Source: Pseudomonas sp. GV085 (GTDB lineage: Bacteria > Pseudomonadota > Gammaproteobacteria > Pseudomonadales > Pseudomonadaceae). Taken from it: a stretch of 64,000 nt of DNA. Positions 45,673-55,321 of this stretch are shown one piece after another (the stretch's first letter is position 1; the number at the start of each line of letters is the position of its first letter). Position numbers and translations under genes: made by a program. The notes under the pieces are model-generated. The model was not told the origin of the DNA. It searched no databases and saw only the letters and a list, made by a program, of their open reading frames with translations. Location: contig NZ_QAOV01000005.1 in assembly GCF_003050925.1 (NCBI RefSeq), positions 248,001 to 312,000 on the forward strand, written 5' to 3'.

Positions 45673-46455
45673 TCAGACTAGAAAGTTCAGACCGACGCAG
45701 AACAGCAAAGCGGCAAACAGCCTTTTCAGCAACTTCGGTGACAACCTGTGGGCCAATCGCGCGCCCAAGCGGGCGAACACCATGCTGGTCAGGGCAATGC
45801 CCAGCAACGCCGGCAAATAAATGAAACCGAGACTATGGGCCGGGAGCAACGGATCGTGCCAGCCCAGAATCATGAAACTTAATGCACTGGCCAGGGCAAT
45901 CGGCAGACCGCAGGCCGACGAAGTAGCCACGGCTTGCTGCATCGGCACGCTGCGCCAGGTCAGGAATGGTACGGTCAGCGAACCTCCACCGATGCCGAAA
46001 ATCGCCGAAGCCCAGCCAATTGCGCTGCCGGCCACGGTCAGACCGAGTTTGCCCGGCACGGTTCGGCTGGCCTTGGGTTTGACTTCCAGCGCCAGCTGAG
46101 CGGCGATCACCAAGGCAAATACACCAATGAGTTTCTGCAGGTTGGGGCCGGAAATCGCTTCCGCCGTCAGCGCGCCGAATCCGGCACCGACCAGAATGCC
46201 GACGGTCATCCACATGAAGATCGGCCAACGCACGGCGCCACGGCGGTGATGCTCTCGTACCGCGTTGACCGAGGTAAAGATGATCGTCGCCAGGGAGGTA
46301 CCCACTGCCAGGTGCGTGAGGATCGACGGATCGAACCCTTGAGCCTTGAAGCTGAACACCAGCACCGGCACGATGATGATCCCGCCGCCCACGCCAAACA
46401 GCCCGGCGAGTACACCTGCACAGGCGCCGAGCGCCAGATAGAGCAGAAATTCCAT
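45673..46455 (-). CDS. TSUP/TauE-SafE family membrane permease
   Basis: 260 residues with about eight membrane helices in two repeats, each with a glycine-rich segment (GVLAGLFGVGGGIIIVPVL near 16-34, ASAIFGIGGGSLTVPFL near 148-164). The family exports or imports small sulfur-containing anions such as sulfite or sulfoacetate; the substrate cannot be told here. Start at 46455 (MEFLLYLALG); a 12-residue in-frame extension is less likely. Confidence 0.88.
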   Translation of the reverse strand: MEFLLYLALGACAGVLAGLFGVGGGIIIVPVLVFSFKAQGFDPSILTHLAVGTSLATIIFTSVNAVREHHRRGAVRWPIFMWMTVGILVGAGFGALTAEAISGPNLQKLIGVFALVIAAQLALEVKPKASRTVPGKLGLTVAGSAIGWASAIFGIGGGSLTVPFLTWRSVPMQQAVATSSACGLPIALASALSFMILGWHDPLLPAHSLGFIYLPALLGIALTSMVFARLGARLAHRLSPKLLKRLFAALLFCVGLNFLV

Positions 46456-46588
46456 GGTTGTCTCGCCCGCATCCCAAAACCGGAGCGGCATGGTAACGGA
46501 TGCATGGCCTCAAGCTCCACTGCGCAAGGCGATGGATCGATGAGCGATGTCTGAGTAGAGTGAGCAAAAAACACACAAGGACAGCCTG

Positions 46589-47335
46589 ATGTGCCTGATT
46601 GTTTTTGCCTGGCGACCGGGTCATGCCCAACCGCTGGTCGTGGCGGCCAATCGCGATGAGTTCTACGCCCGCCCCAGCCTGCCTCTGGCGCCATGGCCCG
46701 AAGCGCCGCACGTACATGCGGGGCGCGACCTCGAGGCCGGTGGCACCTGGCTCGGTGTCGGTGCCAACGGACGTTTTGCGGCGCTGACCAATATCCGAGA
46801 TCCCAATCGACCGCCAGGGAGCAAGTCTCGTGGGGAGTTGGTCGCGCGCTTTCTAACCGGGGAAATGCCAATTGACGACTATTTAGCCGACGTTGTCGAC
46901 CGTTCGCAGGAATATGGTGGCTTTAACCTGTTGGTCGGCAATGCCAATGAACTCTGGCACTTCAATGCCCGGGAACCGGCAGCGGTAATGTTGGCCCCGG
47001 GGATCTACGGGTTATCCAATGCAGGGCTGGATACACCCTGGCCGAAGTTGCTCAAGGCCAAGGCGGCATTGAGCGAGGTGCTGGATGATCCGCAGCCTCA
47101 GGCGTTGCTGGCATTATTGAGCGATGCGCAGACCGCTCCGCTTGCCGAGTTGCCGGATACCGGCGTGGGACTGGCCACCGAGACGTTGCTGTCGAGCGTG
47201 TTCATTGCCAGTCAGAGTTATGGAACGCGGGCGAGTACGGCGTTGATTGTGCAGGCGGATGGGACGTTGCATATGGTCGAAAGGAGTTTCGGACCGTTTG
47301 GTGGGCATCTTGGGGAAGTAGAGATCAGGCTTTAG
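46589..47335 (+). CDS. NRDE (TANGO2-like) family protein
   Basis: 248 residues. Begins MCLIVFAW with the conserved N-terminal Cys2 and has the family signature ANRDEFYARP (about 24-33) and GGTWLGVGANGRFAALTN. NRDE proteins have an Ntn-hydrolase-like fold, and the eukaryotic TANGO2 members have been linked to heme or acyl-lipid trafficking; no bacterial substrate is firmly known. It stands alone between divergent and convergent neighbours. Confidence 0.88.
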   Translation: MCLIVFAWRPGHAQPLVVAANRDEFYARPSLPLAPWPEAPHVHAGRDLEAGGTWLGVGANGRFAALTNIRDPNRPPGSKSRGELVARFLTGEMPIDDYLADVVDRSQEYGGFNLLVGNANELWHFNAREPAAVMLAPGIYGLSNAGLDTPWPKLLKAKAALSEVLDDPQPQALLALLSDAQTAPLAELPDTGVGLATETLLSSVFIASQSYGTRASTALIVQADGTLHMVERSFGPFGGHLGEVEIRL

Positions 47336-47353
47336 ATATTTGTCGTCAGGACC

Positions 47354-47453
47354 GGCCCCTTCGCGGGCAAGCCCGCTCCTACAGTTTTCGTGACGCTCAC
47401 AAAATACGCGAACGACTCAATTTTGTAGGAGCTGGCTTGCCAGCGAAGAGGCC
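47354..47453. repeat. mixed REP pair (GCGGGC and CTGGCTTGCCAGCG classes)
   Basis: Left arm CCTTCGCGGGCAAGCCCGCT and right arm TGTAGGAGCTGGCTTGCCAG belong to two variants of the same palindrome. Located between the convergent NRDE and ptsP genes. Confidence 0.8.
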
Positions 47454-47462
47454 ATCCGCCCT

Positions 47463-49742
47463 TTAGAGGGGCTTGATCGCCGCCGGATTGATCATCCGCG
47501 CCAGCCCGAGGTTCTTCAGCGCCAGTTGCAACGAGCTGTGAATCACTTGCGGGTTGTCGATGGTCATCAGTTCGGCCAGCAATTCCTTGGCCTTGCTCAG
47601 GTTGATCTGGCGCAGCATCCACTTCACTTTCGGCAAGTTGGTGGCGTTCATCGACAGGCTGTCGAAACCCATCGCCATCAATAGCACCGCCGCCGCCGGG
47701 TCACCGGCCATTTCGCCGCAGATGCTCACCGGCTTGCCTTCGGCATGGGCATCGCGCACCACAGTTTGCAGGGCTTGCAGCACCGCCGGGTGCAGGTAGT
47801 CGTAAAGATCGGCCACCCGCGGGTTGTTGCGGTCCACGGCCAGCAGGTACTGGGTCAGGTCATTGGAACCGACTGACAGGAAGTCCACTTGCCGCGCCAG
47901 TTCCTTGGTCTGATAAACAGCGGCCGGAATCTCGATCATCACGCCAACCGGCGGCATCGGCACGTCGCAGCCTTCGTCGCGGACTTCACCCCAGGCACGG
48001 TGGATCAGATGCAGGGCTTCCTCCAGCTCGTGGATGCCAGAAATCATCGGCAGCAGGATGCGCAAATTGTTCAGGCCTTCGCTGGCCTTGAGCATGGCGC
48101 GGGTCTGCACCAGGAAGATTTCCGGGTGGTCGAGGGTGACGCGAATGCCGCGCCAGCCGAGGAACGGGTTGTCTTCCTTGATCGGGAAGTACGACAGCGA
48201 TTTGTCGCCGCCGATGTCCAGGGTGCGCATGGTCACCGGTTGCGGATGAAACGCGGCGAGCTGCTCGCGGTAGATCGCCAGTTGTTCCTTTTCGCTCGGG
48301 AAACGCTGGTTGATCATGAACGGTACTTCGGTGCGGTACAGGCCCACGCCTTCGGCACCGCGTTTTTGCGCGCGCGCCACGTCCGCCAGCAGGCCGGTGT
48401 TGACCCACAGCGGCATGCGGTGGCCATCGACCGTCACGCACGGCAGATCGCGCAGCGCATCCAGCCCGAGGGCCAGTTGTTTCTCTTCCTCGACCACCTC
48501 GGCGAACTGCTTGCGCAGCACTTCACTCGGGTTGGTGTAGACCTCGCCGTGGAAGCCATCGACGATCATCTGGATGCCGTCGACCTTGGAGTACGGCAAG
48601 TCGACCAGGCCCATCACGGTCGGAATGCCCATGGCGCGGGCCAGGATGGCAACGTGGGAGTTGCCGGAACCGAGTACCGACACCAGGCCGACCAGCTTGC
48701 CTTCCGGCACCTCGCCGAGCATCGCCGGCGTCAGTTCTTCGCTGACCAGAATGGTGTTGTCGGGGTAGACCAGGGTTTGCTGACGCTCTTCCTGCAAGTA
48801 AGCCAGCAATCGCCGACCAAGGTCCTTGACGTCCGAGGCCCGCTCGCGCAGGTAGGCGTCGTCCATCAATTCGAAACGGTTGACGTGATCGGTGACCACC
48901 TGGCGCAAAGCGCCCTGGGCCCACTGCCCGGTCTTGATCACAGTGGTGACTTCGCTGCCCAGCGCGGCATCGTCGAGCATCATCAGGTAGACGTCGAACA
49001 AGGCCCGCTCTTCCGGGCGCAGTTGGGTGGCGAGTTTGGCGGACAAGGTGCGCATGTCGGCCCGCACGCCTTCGATGGCGGTCTTGAACAAACCGAGTTC
49101 GGCATCGATGTCGGTGATGTTCTTGTCCGGCACCACGTCCAGATCGGCGGGCGGCAACATGACCACCGCCGTACCGACTGCCGCACCCGGCGAACCCGGA
49201 ACGCCGATGAACTTGGCCTCCTGAATGCCTTTACCCTGACGGCCCAGGCCGCGGATCGAACCGGTGGCCTCGGCGTGGGCGATAACACCGGCGAGCTGCG
49301 CGCTCATGGTCACGAGGAAGGCCTCTTCACCTTCATCGAACTGGCGACGTTCTTTTTGCTGGATGACCAACACGCCGACAACGCGGCGGTGGTGAATGAT
49401 CGGTGCCCCGAGGAATGAGGCAAAGCGCTCTTCACCGGTCTCGGCGAAGTAGCGGTAGCGCGGGTGATCCGCAGCGTTTTCGAGGTTCAGGGGTTCTTCG
49501 CGCGTACCGACCAGGCCAACCAGACCTTCGTTGGGTGCCATGCTGACTTTACCGATCGAGCGCTTGTTCAAGCCTTCGGTGGCCATCAGCACGAAGCGGT
49601 TGGTCTCGGGGTCAAGCAGGTAGACCGAGCAGACCTGGCTGCCCATGGCCTCTTTGACGCGCAACACAATAATCCCCAACGCCGCCTTGAGATCCTTGGC
49701 GGAGTTAACTTCCTGGACGATCTTGCGCAGCGTATTGAGCAT
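47463..49742 (-). CDS. ptsP: phosphoenolpyruvate-protein phosphotransferase PtsP (EI-Ntr)
   Basis: First enzyme of the nitrogen-related phosphotransferase relay (PtsP-PtsO-PtsN). 759 residues: an N-terminal GAF domain (about 1-165), then the EI domains with phospho-His363 in GSGNSHVAILARAMG, and the PEP-binding barrel with LDIGGDKSLSYFP, RTEVPFMINQRFPSE and DFLSVGSNDLTQYLLAVDR. Probably co-transcribed with rppH, which ends 22 bases upstream. In pseudomonads it affects metabolism and virulence. Confidence 0.97.
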   Translation of the reverse strand: MLNTLRKIVQEVNSAKDLKAALGIIVLRVKEAMGSQVCSVYLLDPETNRFVLMATEGLNKRSIGKVSMAPNEGLVGLVGTREEPLNLENAADHPRYRYFAETGEERFASFLGAPIIHHRRVVGVLVIQQKERRQFDEGEEAFLVTMSAQLAGVIAHAEATGSIRGLGRQGKGIQEAKFIGVPGSPGAAVGTAVVMLPPADLDVVPDKNITDIDAELGLFKTAIEGVRADMRTLSAKLATQLRPEERALFDVYLMMLDDAALGSEVTTVIKTGQWAQGALRQVVTDHVNRFELMDDAYLRERASDVKDLGRRLLAYLQEERQQTLVYPDNTILVSEELTPAMLGEVPEGKLVGLVSVLGSGNSHVAILARAMGIPTVMGLVDLPYSKVDGIQMIVDGFHGEVYTNPSEVLRKQFAEVVEEEKQLALGLDALRDLPCVTVDGHRMPLWVNTGLLADVARAQKRGAEGVGLYRTEVPFMINQRFPSEKEQLAIYREQLAAFHPQPVTMRTLDIGGDKSLSYFPIKEDNPFLGWRGIRVTLDHPEIFLVQTRAMLKASEGLNNLRILLPMISGIHELEEALHLIHRAWGEVRDEGCDVPMPPVGVMIEIPAAVYQTKELARQVDFLSVGSNDLTQYLLAVDRNNPRVADLYDYLHPAVLQALQTVVRDAHAEGKPVSICGEMAGDPAAAVLLMAMGFDSLSMNATNLPKVKWMLRQINLSKAKELLAELMTIDNPQVIHSSLQLALKNLGLARMINPAAIKPL

Positions 49743-49764
49743 GGCTCGGGGTCGAACTCCGTCG

Positions 49765-50244
49765 TCAGTCGCGCGCTAAAAGGCGCGGGGCAAGCTCTTT
49801 GAGAGCGCGTCGATACACCTCGCGCTTGAATGTCACCACCTGGCCTAACGGATACCAATAGCTGACCCAGCGCCAGCCATCGAATTCCGGTTTACCGGTC
49901 AAATCCATCCGCACCCGCTGCTCGTTGGAGATCAGGCGCAGGAGAAACCATTTCTGTTTCTGGCCGATGCACAGCGGTTGGCTGTGGGTACGCACCAGAC
50001 GTTGCGGCAAACGATAGCGCAACCAGCCCCGGGTGCAGGCAAGAATTTCAACATCTTCGCGCTCAAGGCCAACTTCTTCGTTCAGCTCGCGGTACAAGGC
50101 GTCTTCCGGCGTCTCTTCGGGGTTGATTCCCCCCTGCGGAAATTGCCAGGCATCTTGATTGATTCGGCGAGCCCATAGCACCTGGCCGGCGTCATTCGTC
50201 AGAATGATCCCGACATTGGGGCGAAAACCATCGGGGTCGATCAC
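49765..50244 (-). CDS. rppH: RNA pyrophosphohydrolase RppH
   Basis: Removes pyrophosphate from 5' ends of mRNAs to trigger decay. 159 residues, the usual size, starting with GTG at 50244 (read as [15 protein letters not shown], the family N-terminus) after a GAGG ribosome site. Nudix box at 38-60: [20 protein letters not shown] plus VGL, with all acidic residues. The upstream in-frame extension to 50304 is not part of the family. Forms the rppH-ptsP pair. Confidence 0.96.
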
Positions 50245-50387
50245 GGCAACAACCTCGCAAACGCATGTCGCCGCATTGTTCCACAAAGGTTGTGAAGGCG
50301 GCAACGAAGGTTCCTACCTTATGTGCACTCTTGTGAAAAGACCGTATTCTTGTCGCCTTTTTACTGACTTTTCAGCGGGTAACTGCG

Positions 50388-51044
50388 ATGCGCCTGGCTT
50401 TATTCGATTTGGACAACACCCTTCTGGGCGGTGACAGCGATCACGCTTGGGGCGATTACCTGTGCGAGCGCGGCTTTCTCGACGCCGTCGCCTACAAGGC
50501 TCGCAACGATGAGTTCTACCAGGATTACCTGGCCGGCAAACTCGATAATGCCGCTTACCTGAACTTCTGCCTGGAAGTCCTCGGCCGCACCGAAATGGCC
50601 ACGCTGGATCAGTGGCACAGCGATTACATGCGTGACTGCATCGAACCGATCGTGCTGCCCAAGGCCATCGACCTTTTGGCCAAACACCGCGCAGCCGGCG
50701 ACAAACTGGTGATCATCACTGCGACCAACCGCTTCGTCACCGGGCCGATTGCCGTGCGCCTGGGCGTCGAAACCCTGATCGCCACCGAATGCGAAATGGT
50801 CGACGGCCGCTACACCGGGCGCAGCACCGATGTGCCGTGCTTTCGCGAAGGCAAGGTGACGCGCTTGAATCGGTGGCTGGAAGAAACCGGGTATACGCTG
50901 CAAGACAGCTACTTCTACAGCGACTCGATGAATGATTTTCCGTTGCTGGAGCAGGTGGCCCATCCGGTGGCGGTCGATCCGGACCCGAATCTGCGGGCCG
51001 AGGCCGAGAAGCGGGGTTGGCCGGTGATTTCGTTGCGCGACTAA
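50388..51044 (+). CDS. HAD-superfamily phosphatase, subfamily IB
   Basis: 218 residues, SerB-like. HAD motif [10 protein letters not shown] (5-13), motif II VIITATN (about 108-114), motif III Lys and motif [13 protein letters not shown]. The helical cap fits a small-molecule phosphatase. Some databases name such neighbours of rppH histidinol-phosphatases, but nothing in the sequence alone fixes the substrate. Divergent from rppH across 143 bases. Confidence 0.85.
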   Translation: MRLALFDLDNTLLGGDSDHAWGDYLCERGFLDAVAYKARNDEFYQDYLAGKLDNAAYLNFCLEVLGRTEMATLDQWHSDYMRDCIEPIVLPKAIDLLAKHRAAGDKLVIITATNRFVTGPIAVRLGVETLIATECEMVDGRYTGRSTDVPCFREGKVTRLNRWLEETGYTLQDSYFYSDSMNDFPLLEQVAHPVAVDPDPNLRAEAEKRGWPVISLRD

Positions 51045-51050
51045 AATTGC

Positions 51051-51115
51051 TATCGCGAGCAGGCTCACTCCTACATTGGAATGCGTTCCCCTGTAGGAGT
51101 GAGCCTGCTCGCGAT
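51051..51115. repeat. REP pair (tail-to-tail)
   Basis: TATCGCGAGCAGGCTCACTC and CTGTAGGAGTGAGCCTGCTC, inverted to each other; both carry the G-to-A variant in CTCACTC/GAGTGAG, so they have changed in parallel. It lies between the convergent HAD and DUF2269 genes. Confidence 0.88.
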
Positions 51116-51137
51116 TGGGTCGATACAGTCTTCAGCC

Positions 51138-51563
51138 TTAAACAGGCTTGGCACCCATCAACCCGGCAATGGCCACAAGACAGACAAAACTGAACGACGC
51201 CAAGGCAAAGGTGAATTTCCCCCCGCCACCTGGCGTCTTGCGCAGCTTGTTCAGCCGCACCAGCAACCAGAACCACGCAAGCGCCGCCACGGTGTACAGC
51301 ACACTGGACGCCAGCAACCAGGTCTGCCCCAATGGCCAGCCCACCAGATGCACCATCCACCAGCCGGTAAACGGCATGCTCAGCAGCGCCAACCCCATCA
51401 ACAGCCAGACAAATACACGTGGCCGTTGCAGGGTGCGGCTTCCCGCCGTCGCATCACCCTTGCGCCGCGCAAGCAAAACCCAGACGCCCAGACCCGACGC
51501 ACAAGCCAGCAGTACAACCGTTGCCACCATGTGCGCCATTTTCAGGGCAGTTAACGTTTCCAT
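51138..51563 (-). CDS. DUF2269-like integral membrane protein
   Basis: 141 residues with four hydrophobic helices (about 8-30, 50-70, 80-102 and 118-138) and conserved His/Trp positions (MAHMVATVVLL, FTGWWMVHLVGW). Resembles the DUF2269 group; function unknown. It follows ilvA on the same strand, with its start 39 bases after the ilvA stop. Confidence 0.75.
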   Translation of the reverse strand: METLTALKMAHMVATVVLLACASGLGVWVLLARRKGDATAGSRTLQRPRVFVWLLMGLALLSMPFTGWWMVHLVGWPLGQTWLLASSVLYTVAALAWFWLLVRLNKLRKTPGGGGKFTFALASFSFVCLVAIAGLMGAKPV

Positions 51564-51602
51564 TGTCAGATTTCCTTATAACCTGCCCGTCAGCGTAGCC
51601 GT

Positions 51603-53117
51603 TCAGCCAAGAAACAGCTGATAGGCCGGGTTGTCGCTTTCGTCCCAGTACGGGTAACCGATTGCTTCGAGCGCCGCTGGCACCAGGTGGCGCTCGTCGT
51701 GGGGCACTTGCAGGCCTGCGACGACCCGGCCATCCGCAGCGCCATGGTTGCGGTAGTGAAACATCGAGATGTTCCAGCGCCCGCCAAGCTTGTTGAGGAA
51801 GTTGAACAGCGCGCCCGGACGCTCCGGGAATTCGAAGCGCAGAATCACTTCATCGACCACATGCGCCGCACGCCCACCGACCATGTGGCGGATGTGCAGC
51901 TTGGCCAGTTCGTTGTCGGTCAGGTCCAGCACCGGGAAACCCTGCTCGCTCAGGCTGGCGAGCAACGCGCTGCGCGGGTCGTTTTCCGGGTGTGTCTGCA
52001 CACCGACAAAGATGTGCGCTTCGCTGCCGGTGTTGTAGCGGTAGTTGAATTCGGTGATCTGGCGTTTGCCGATGGCCTCGCAGAACGCCTTGAAGCTGCC
52101 CGGCTTTTCGGGAATGGTCACGGCGATGATGGCTTCGCGGCCCTCGCCCAGCTCCGCACGCTCGGCAACGTGGCGCAGGCGATCGAAGTTGACGTTGGCC
52201 CCGGAGTCGATGGCCACGAAGGTCTGACCGCTGACGCCGCGCTGCTCGACATATTTCTTGATCCCGGCCACGCCCAAGGCGCCGGCAGGTTCGGTGATCG
52301 AGCGGGTATCGTCGTAGATATCCTTGATGGCGGCACAGATTTCGTCGGTGCTGACGGTGATCACTTCATCGACATGGTCTTTGCAGATGTCAAAGGTGTG
52401 CTGACCGATCTGGGCCACCGCAACGCCGTCGGCGAAGAGGCCCACGGTCGGCAACACCACACGCTCGCCGGCCGCCATGGCCGCTTGCAGGCAATTGGAG
52501 TCATCCGGTTCGACGCCGATGACCTTGATGTCCGGGCGCAGGTACTTCACGTACGCCGCGATGCCGGCGATCAGGCCGCCGCCGCCCACCGGGACGAAAA
52601 TCGCGTCCAGTGGCTGCGGGTGCTGGCGCAGAATTTCCATCGCCACGGTGCCCTGCCCGGCAATGGTGTGAGGATCGTCGTAAGGATGAATGTAGACATA
52701 GCCCTTTTCGTCGACCAGTTTCAGCGAGTAAGCCAGAGCTTCCGGGAACGAATCGCCGTGCAGCACCACCTTGCCGCCACGGGAGCGCACGCCTTCGACC
52801 TTGATCTCCGGGGTGGTCTTGGGCATGACGATGGTCGCTTTCACGCCCAACACCTTCGCCGCCAGGGCCAGGCCTTGGGCATGGTTGCCCGCCGACGCGG
52901 TGACCACACCGCGAGCGCGTTCTTCTTCGCTCAACTGGGTCAACTTGTTGTAGGCGCCGCGAATCTTGAACGAGAACACCGGCTGCAAGTCTTCGCGCTT
53001 GAGCCAAATGCTGTTACCCAGCCGCTCGGAGAGCTGGCGGGCAGACTGCAACGGGGTTTCTACGGCAACGTCATAAACGCGCGAGGTGAGGATCTTTTTG
53101 ACGTACTGTTCAAGCAT
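51603..53117 (-). CDS. ilvA: threonine ammonia-lyase, biosynthetic (IlvA)
   Basis: Makes 2-oxobutanoate from threonine, the first step of isoleucine synthesis. 504 residues: PLP-binding Lys51 in FSFKIRGAYN, the cofactor phosphate loop GGGGLIAGIA, and two C-terminal ACT-like regulatory domains (about 325-410 and 420-504) that bind isoleucine and valine. It shares the pathway with ilvD in this window but not the operon. A leftward promoter should lie in 53118-53218. Confidence 0.96.
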   Translation of the reverse strand: MLEQYVKKILTSRVYDVAVETPLQSARQLSERLGNSIWLKREDLQPVFSFKIRGAYNKLTQLSEEERARGVVTASAGNHAQGLALAAKVLGVKATIVMPKTTPEIKVEGVRSRGGKVVLHGDSFPEALAYSLKLVDEKGYVYIHPYDDPHTIAGQGTVAMEILRQHPQPLDAIFVPVGGGGLIAGIAAYVKYLRPDIKVIGVEPDDSNCLQAAMAAGERVVLPTVGLFADGVAVAQIGQHTFDICKDHVDEVITVSTDEICAAIKDIYDDTRSITEPAGALGVAGIKKYVEQRGVSGQTFVAIDSGANVNFDRLRHVAERAELGEGREAIIAVTIPEKPGSFKAFCEAIGKRQITEFNYRYNTGSEAHIFVGVQTHPENDPRSALLASLSEQGFPVLDLTDNELAKLHIRHMVGGRAAHVVDEVILRFEFPERPGALFNFLNKLGGRWNISMFHYRNHGAADGRVVAGLQVPHDERHLVPAALEAIGYPYWDESDNPAYQLFLG

Positions 53118-53218
53118 CGGAAAGCATCACTGAGCGGGTTGGGCGGGACCACGGAGTCTAACCCGGCTTTCAGCCACACGACCACACTAAACCGGTGGTT
53201 TTAGGGTGTGGAGTTCCA

Positions 53219-53342
53219 TTGTGGCGAGGGGGCCTGCCCCCGTTCGGCTGCGCAGCAGTCGTAAAACCTGTGCATGCGATCTGTCTGAACAGATGCAGGG
53301 GAGCGCTTCGCACTCCAACGGGGGCAAGCCCCCTCGCCACAG
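53219..53342. repeat. REP pair of the GGGGGC...GCCCCC class
   Basis: Left arm TGTGGCGAGGGGGCCTGCCC and right arm GGCAAGCCCCCTCGCCACAG, inverted, 124 bp overall. A different core from the other REP classes here, and the only member in the window. It sits between the divergent ilvA and rpiA, an unusual position since most REPs here separate converging or tandem genes. Confidence 0.85.
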
Positions 53343-53415
53343 GTGTTTCCCCCTGCACCACCGCGGGGCCTATAATGCCGGCCTTTCGTTCCCTCCTCGG
53401 CACCCCGGAGCCCGC

Positions 53416-54090
53416 ATGAACCAGGATCAACTCAAACAGGCAGTGGCTCAGGCCGCCGTCGACTTCATCCTTCCGAAACTCGACGACAAGAGCATCGTCG
53501 GGGTCGGCACCGGCTCCACCGCCAACTGCTTCATCGATGCCCTGGCCCAGCACAAAGGTGCGTTCGACGGCGCGGTCGCCAGTTCCGAAGCCACCGCCGC
53601 GCGCCTCAAGGGCCACGGCATTCCGGTGTACGAACTGAACACCGTCAGCGACCTGGAGTTCTACGTCGACGGAGCCGATGAAAGCGACGAACACCTGAAC
53701 CTGATCAAGGGCGGTGGCGCCGCCCTGACCCGCGAGAAGATTGTCGCGGCCGTGGCCAAGACCTTCATCTGCATCGCCGACGCCAGCAAACTGGTGCCGG
53801 TCCTCGGTACTTTCCCACTGCCGGTGGAAGTGATCCCGATGGCCCGCAGTCACGTGGCCCGCGAGCTGGTGAAGCTCGGCGGCGACCCGGTTTACCGCGA
53901 AGGCGTACTGACCGACAACGGCAACATCATCCTTGACGTGTTCAACATGCAGATCACCAATCCGGTGGAGCTGGAGACGCAGATCAATGCGATCGTCGGC
54001 GTGGTCACCAATGGTTTGTTCGCGGCGCGCCCGGCGGACCTGCTGCTGCTGGGTACCAGCGAAGGTGTAAAAACCCTGCGCGCGCAGTAA
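53416..54090 (+). CDS. rpiA: ribose-5-phosphate isomerase A
   Basis: Interconverts ribose 5-phosphate and ribulose 5-phosphate in the pentose phosphate pathway. 224 residues with [11 protein letters not shown] (phosphate site, about 31), [18 protein letters not shown] (catalytic Asp/Lys region, about 85-102) and LTREKI. The start at 53416 has CCGGAG upstream. An earlier in-frame start at 53206 would run through the REP element and is not credible. Confidence 0.97.
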   Translation: MNQDQLKQAVAQAAVDFILPKLDDKSIVGVGTGSTANCFIDALAQHKGAFDGAVASSEATAARLKGHGIPVYELNTVSDLEFYVDGADESDEHLNLIKGGGAALTREKIVAAVAKTFICIADASKLVPVLGTFPLPVEVIPMARSHVARELVKLGGDPVYREGVLTDNGNIILDVFNMQITNPVELETQINAIVGVVTNGLFAARPADLLLLGTSEGVKTLRAQ

Positions 54091-54111
54091 GCCACACACC
54101 ACCTTTGCACT

Positions 54112-54202
54112 CTGTAGGAGCTGGCTTGCCAGCGAAGAGGCCGTAACATTCAACATCAATGTTGGCCGTTACATCGCTTTCGCTGGCAAGCCAGTTCCTA
54201 CA
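54112..54202. repeat. REP pair of the CTGGCTTGCCAGCG class
   Basis: TGTAGGAGCTGGCTTGCCAG and CTGGCAAGCCAGTTCCTACA, inverted, with a centre that itself is an inverted repeat (AACATTCAACATCAATGTT). Between the convergent rpiA and SdiA-regulated-type gene. Same class and similar centre as 56288-56378. Confidence 0.88.
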
Positions 54203-54217
54203 CGAGCCGGGCAAGCT

Positions 54218-55135
54218 TCAGGGCTGTCCTGGTTTCCTGAAAACGTAAAAAAGGTTTGGCTCACTGACGAGGTACAGCGTACCGTCGTCATCCATGGCAA
54301 CCCCTTCCGCTTGCGGTACGCTTTTCTGCAAGCCGTGCTGCCACTTGCTCAATGACATTGTGCTCAGCGGACGCCCATCCACATCCAGCTCCAGAATCAA
54401 TCGCGACTCATCCGACAGCGCCAGCAAATGCCCGCTACGCTCGTCGTATTGCAAACCCGACAGGTCCCGCACAAACATCCCGGCATCACGCTTGGGGTCG
54501 TTGACCACGTGCACTGACCAGGATTCTTCAGGATTGAATCGCGGAAAACCGTACACCTCGTAGATCAGCATCGGGTCGCGCTCCTTGGCCACGAACAGGC
54601 GCTTGCCCACTGAATCGTAAGCCAACCCCTCGAAGCCTTTGTTGCTGCCCATGTGCACGCCAATGGTCATCTGTTCGGTGTCTGCCGCGTCGATGAAGGT
54701 CGTGTCCTGCTCCAGATGAATTTTGATCAGCCGCTGCTGGCTTTCATCGGTGACCACGTAGGTGTTCTCGCTGATGAATTCCACCGCCTCGGGATCGCCG
54801 AAACCGACCAGTGCCACACGGCGCAAGATCCTGCCGTCGAGGGACAACTCGATCAACTCGCTTCGCTTGTTGGTAACAGTGAACAGGCTTTTGCGCACCG
54901 GGTCGTAGGTCAATGCTGAAACGTTGTCAACCTGGCCATCGATCACCTGGGCCTCGGTCACGACCCGATATTGGCCCAGGCCGATGGACCCGGGACTCAC
55001 CGGCTGCCACAGCGTATGCAGATTGAACCAGGCACGCTCGAACAGGCGCATGTGCTGGGCGATCCCGATCAACGCGATCAGCGAGACCGCCGACAGAATC
55101 AGAATCAGGGATTTGAGGCGGGCAAATCGACGCAT
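54218..55135 (-). CDS. SdiA-regulated-domain protein (paralogue A)
   Basis: 305 residues. A short basic N-terminus and one membrane helix (LILILSAVSLIALIGIA, about 10-26) precede a predicted beta-propeller with repeated blades of the type SALTYDPVRKSLFTVTN, FEGLAYDSVGKRLFVAKE and EGVAMDDDGTLYLVSEPN, the pattern of the SdiA-regulated family (PF06977). Probably periplasmic and membrane-tethered. Function unknown. Paralogous to 55322-56248. Confidence 0.85.
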   Translation of the reverse strand: MRRFARLKSLILILSAVSLIALIGIAQHMRLFERAWFNLHTLWQPVSPGSIGLGQYRVVTEAQVIDGQVDNVSALTYDPVRKSLFTVTNKRSELIELSLDGRILRRVALVGFGDPEAVEFISENTYVVTDESQQRLIKIHLEQDTTFIDAADTEQMTIGVHMGSNKGFEGLAYDSVGKRLFVAKERDPMLIYEVYGFPRFNPEESWSVHVVNDPKRDAGMFVRDLSGLQYDERSGHLLALSDESRLILELDVDGRPLSTMSLSKWQHGLQKSVPQAEGVAMDDDGTLYLVSEPNLFYVFRKPGQP

Positions 55136-55231
55136 TCGGGTGGGCTCAGGGTCAATACAGGCGGATGAAATATCACGCCCGTCTGAACTGAAGCTTAATG
55201 GCCGTGAGCCTTTTACGCATACGCAATCAGC

Positions 55232-55313
55232 GTAGGAGCTGCCGCAGGCTGCGATCTTTAGCGATCTGGTTGATGCCAGAGTCAAGAGATCGCAGCCTTC
55301 GGCAGCTCCTGCA
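55232..55313. repeat. REP pair of the CTGCCGAAGG class
   Basis: GTAGGAGCTGCCGCAGGCTG and AGATCGCAGCCTTCGGCAGC, inverted. It lies between the two SdiA-regulated-type paralogues and is the third member of this class in the window, in reverse order to the other two. Confidence 0.85.
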
Positions 55314-55321
55314 CAGAGGCA

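Noticed and set aside
47889-49418. 509-codon open frame on the plus strand
   Set aside because: Antisense to ptsP; no conserved features.
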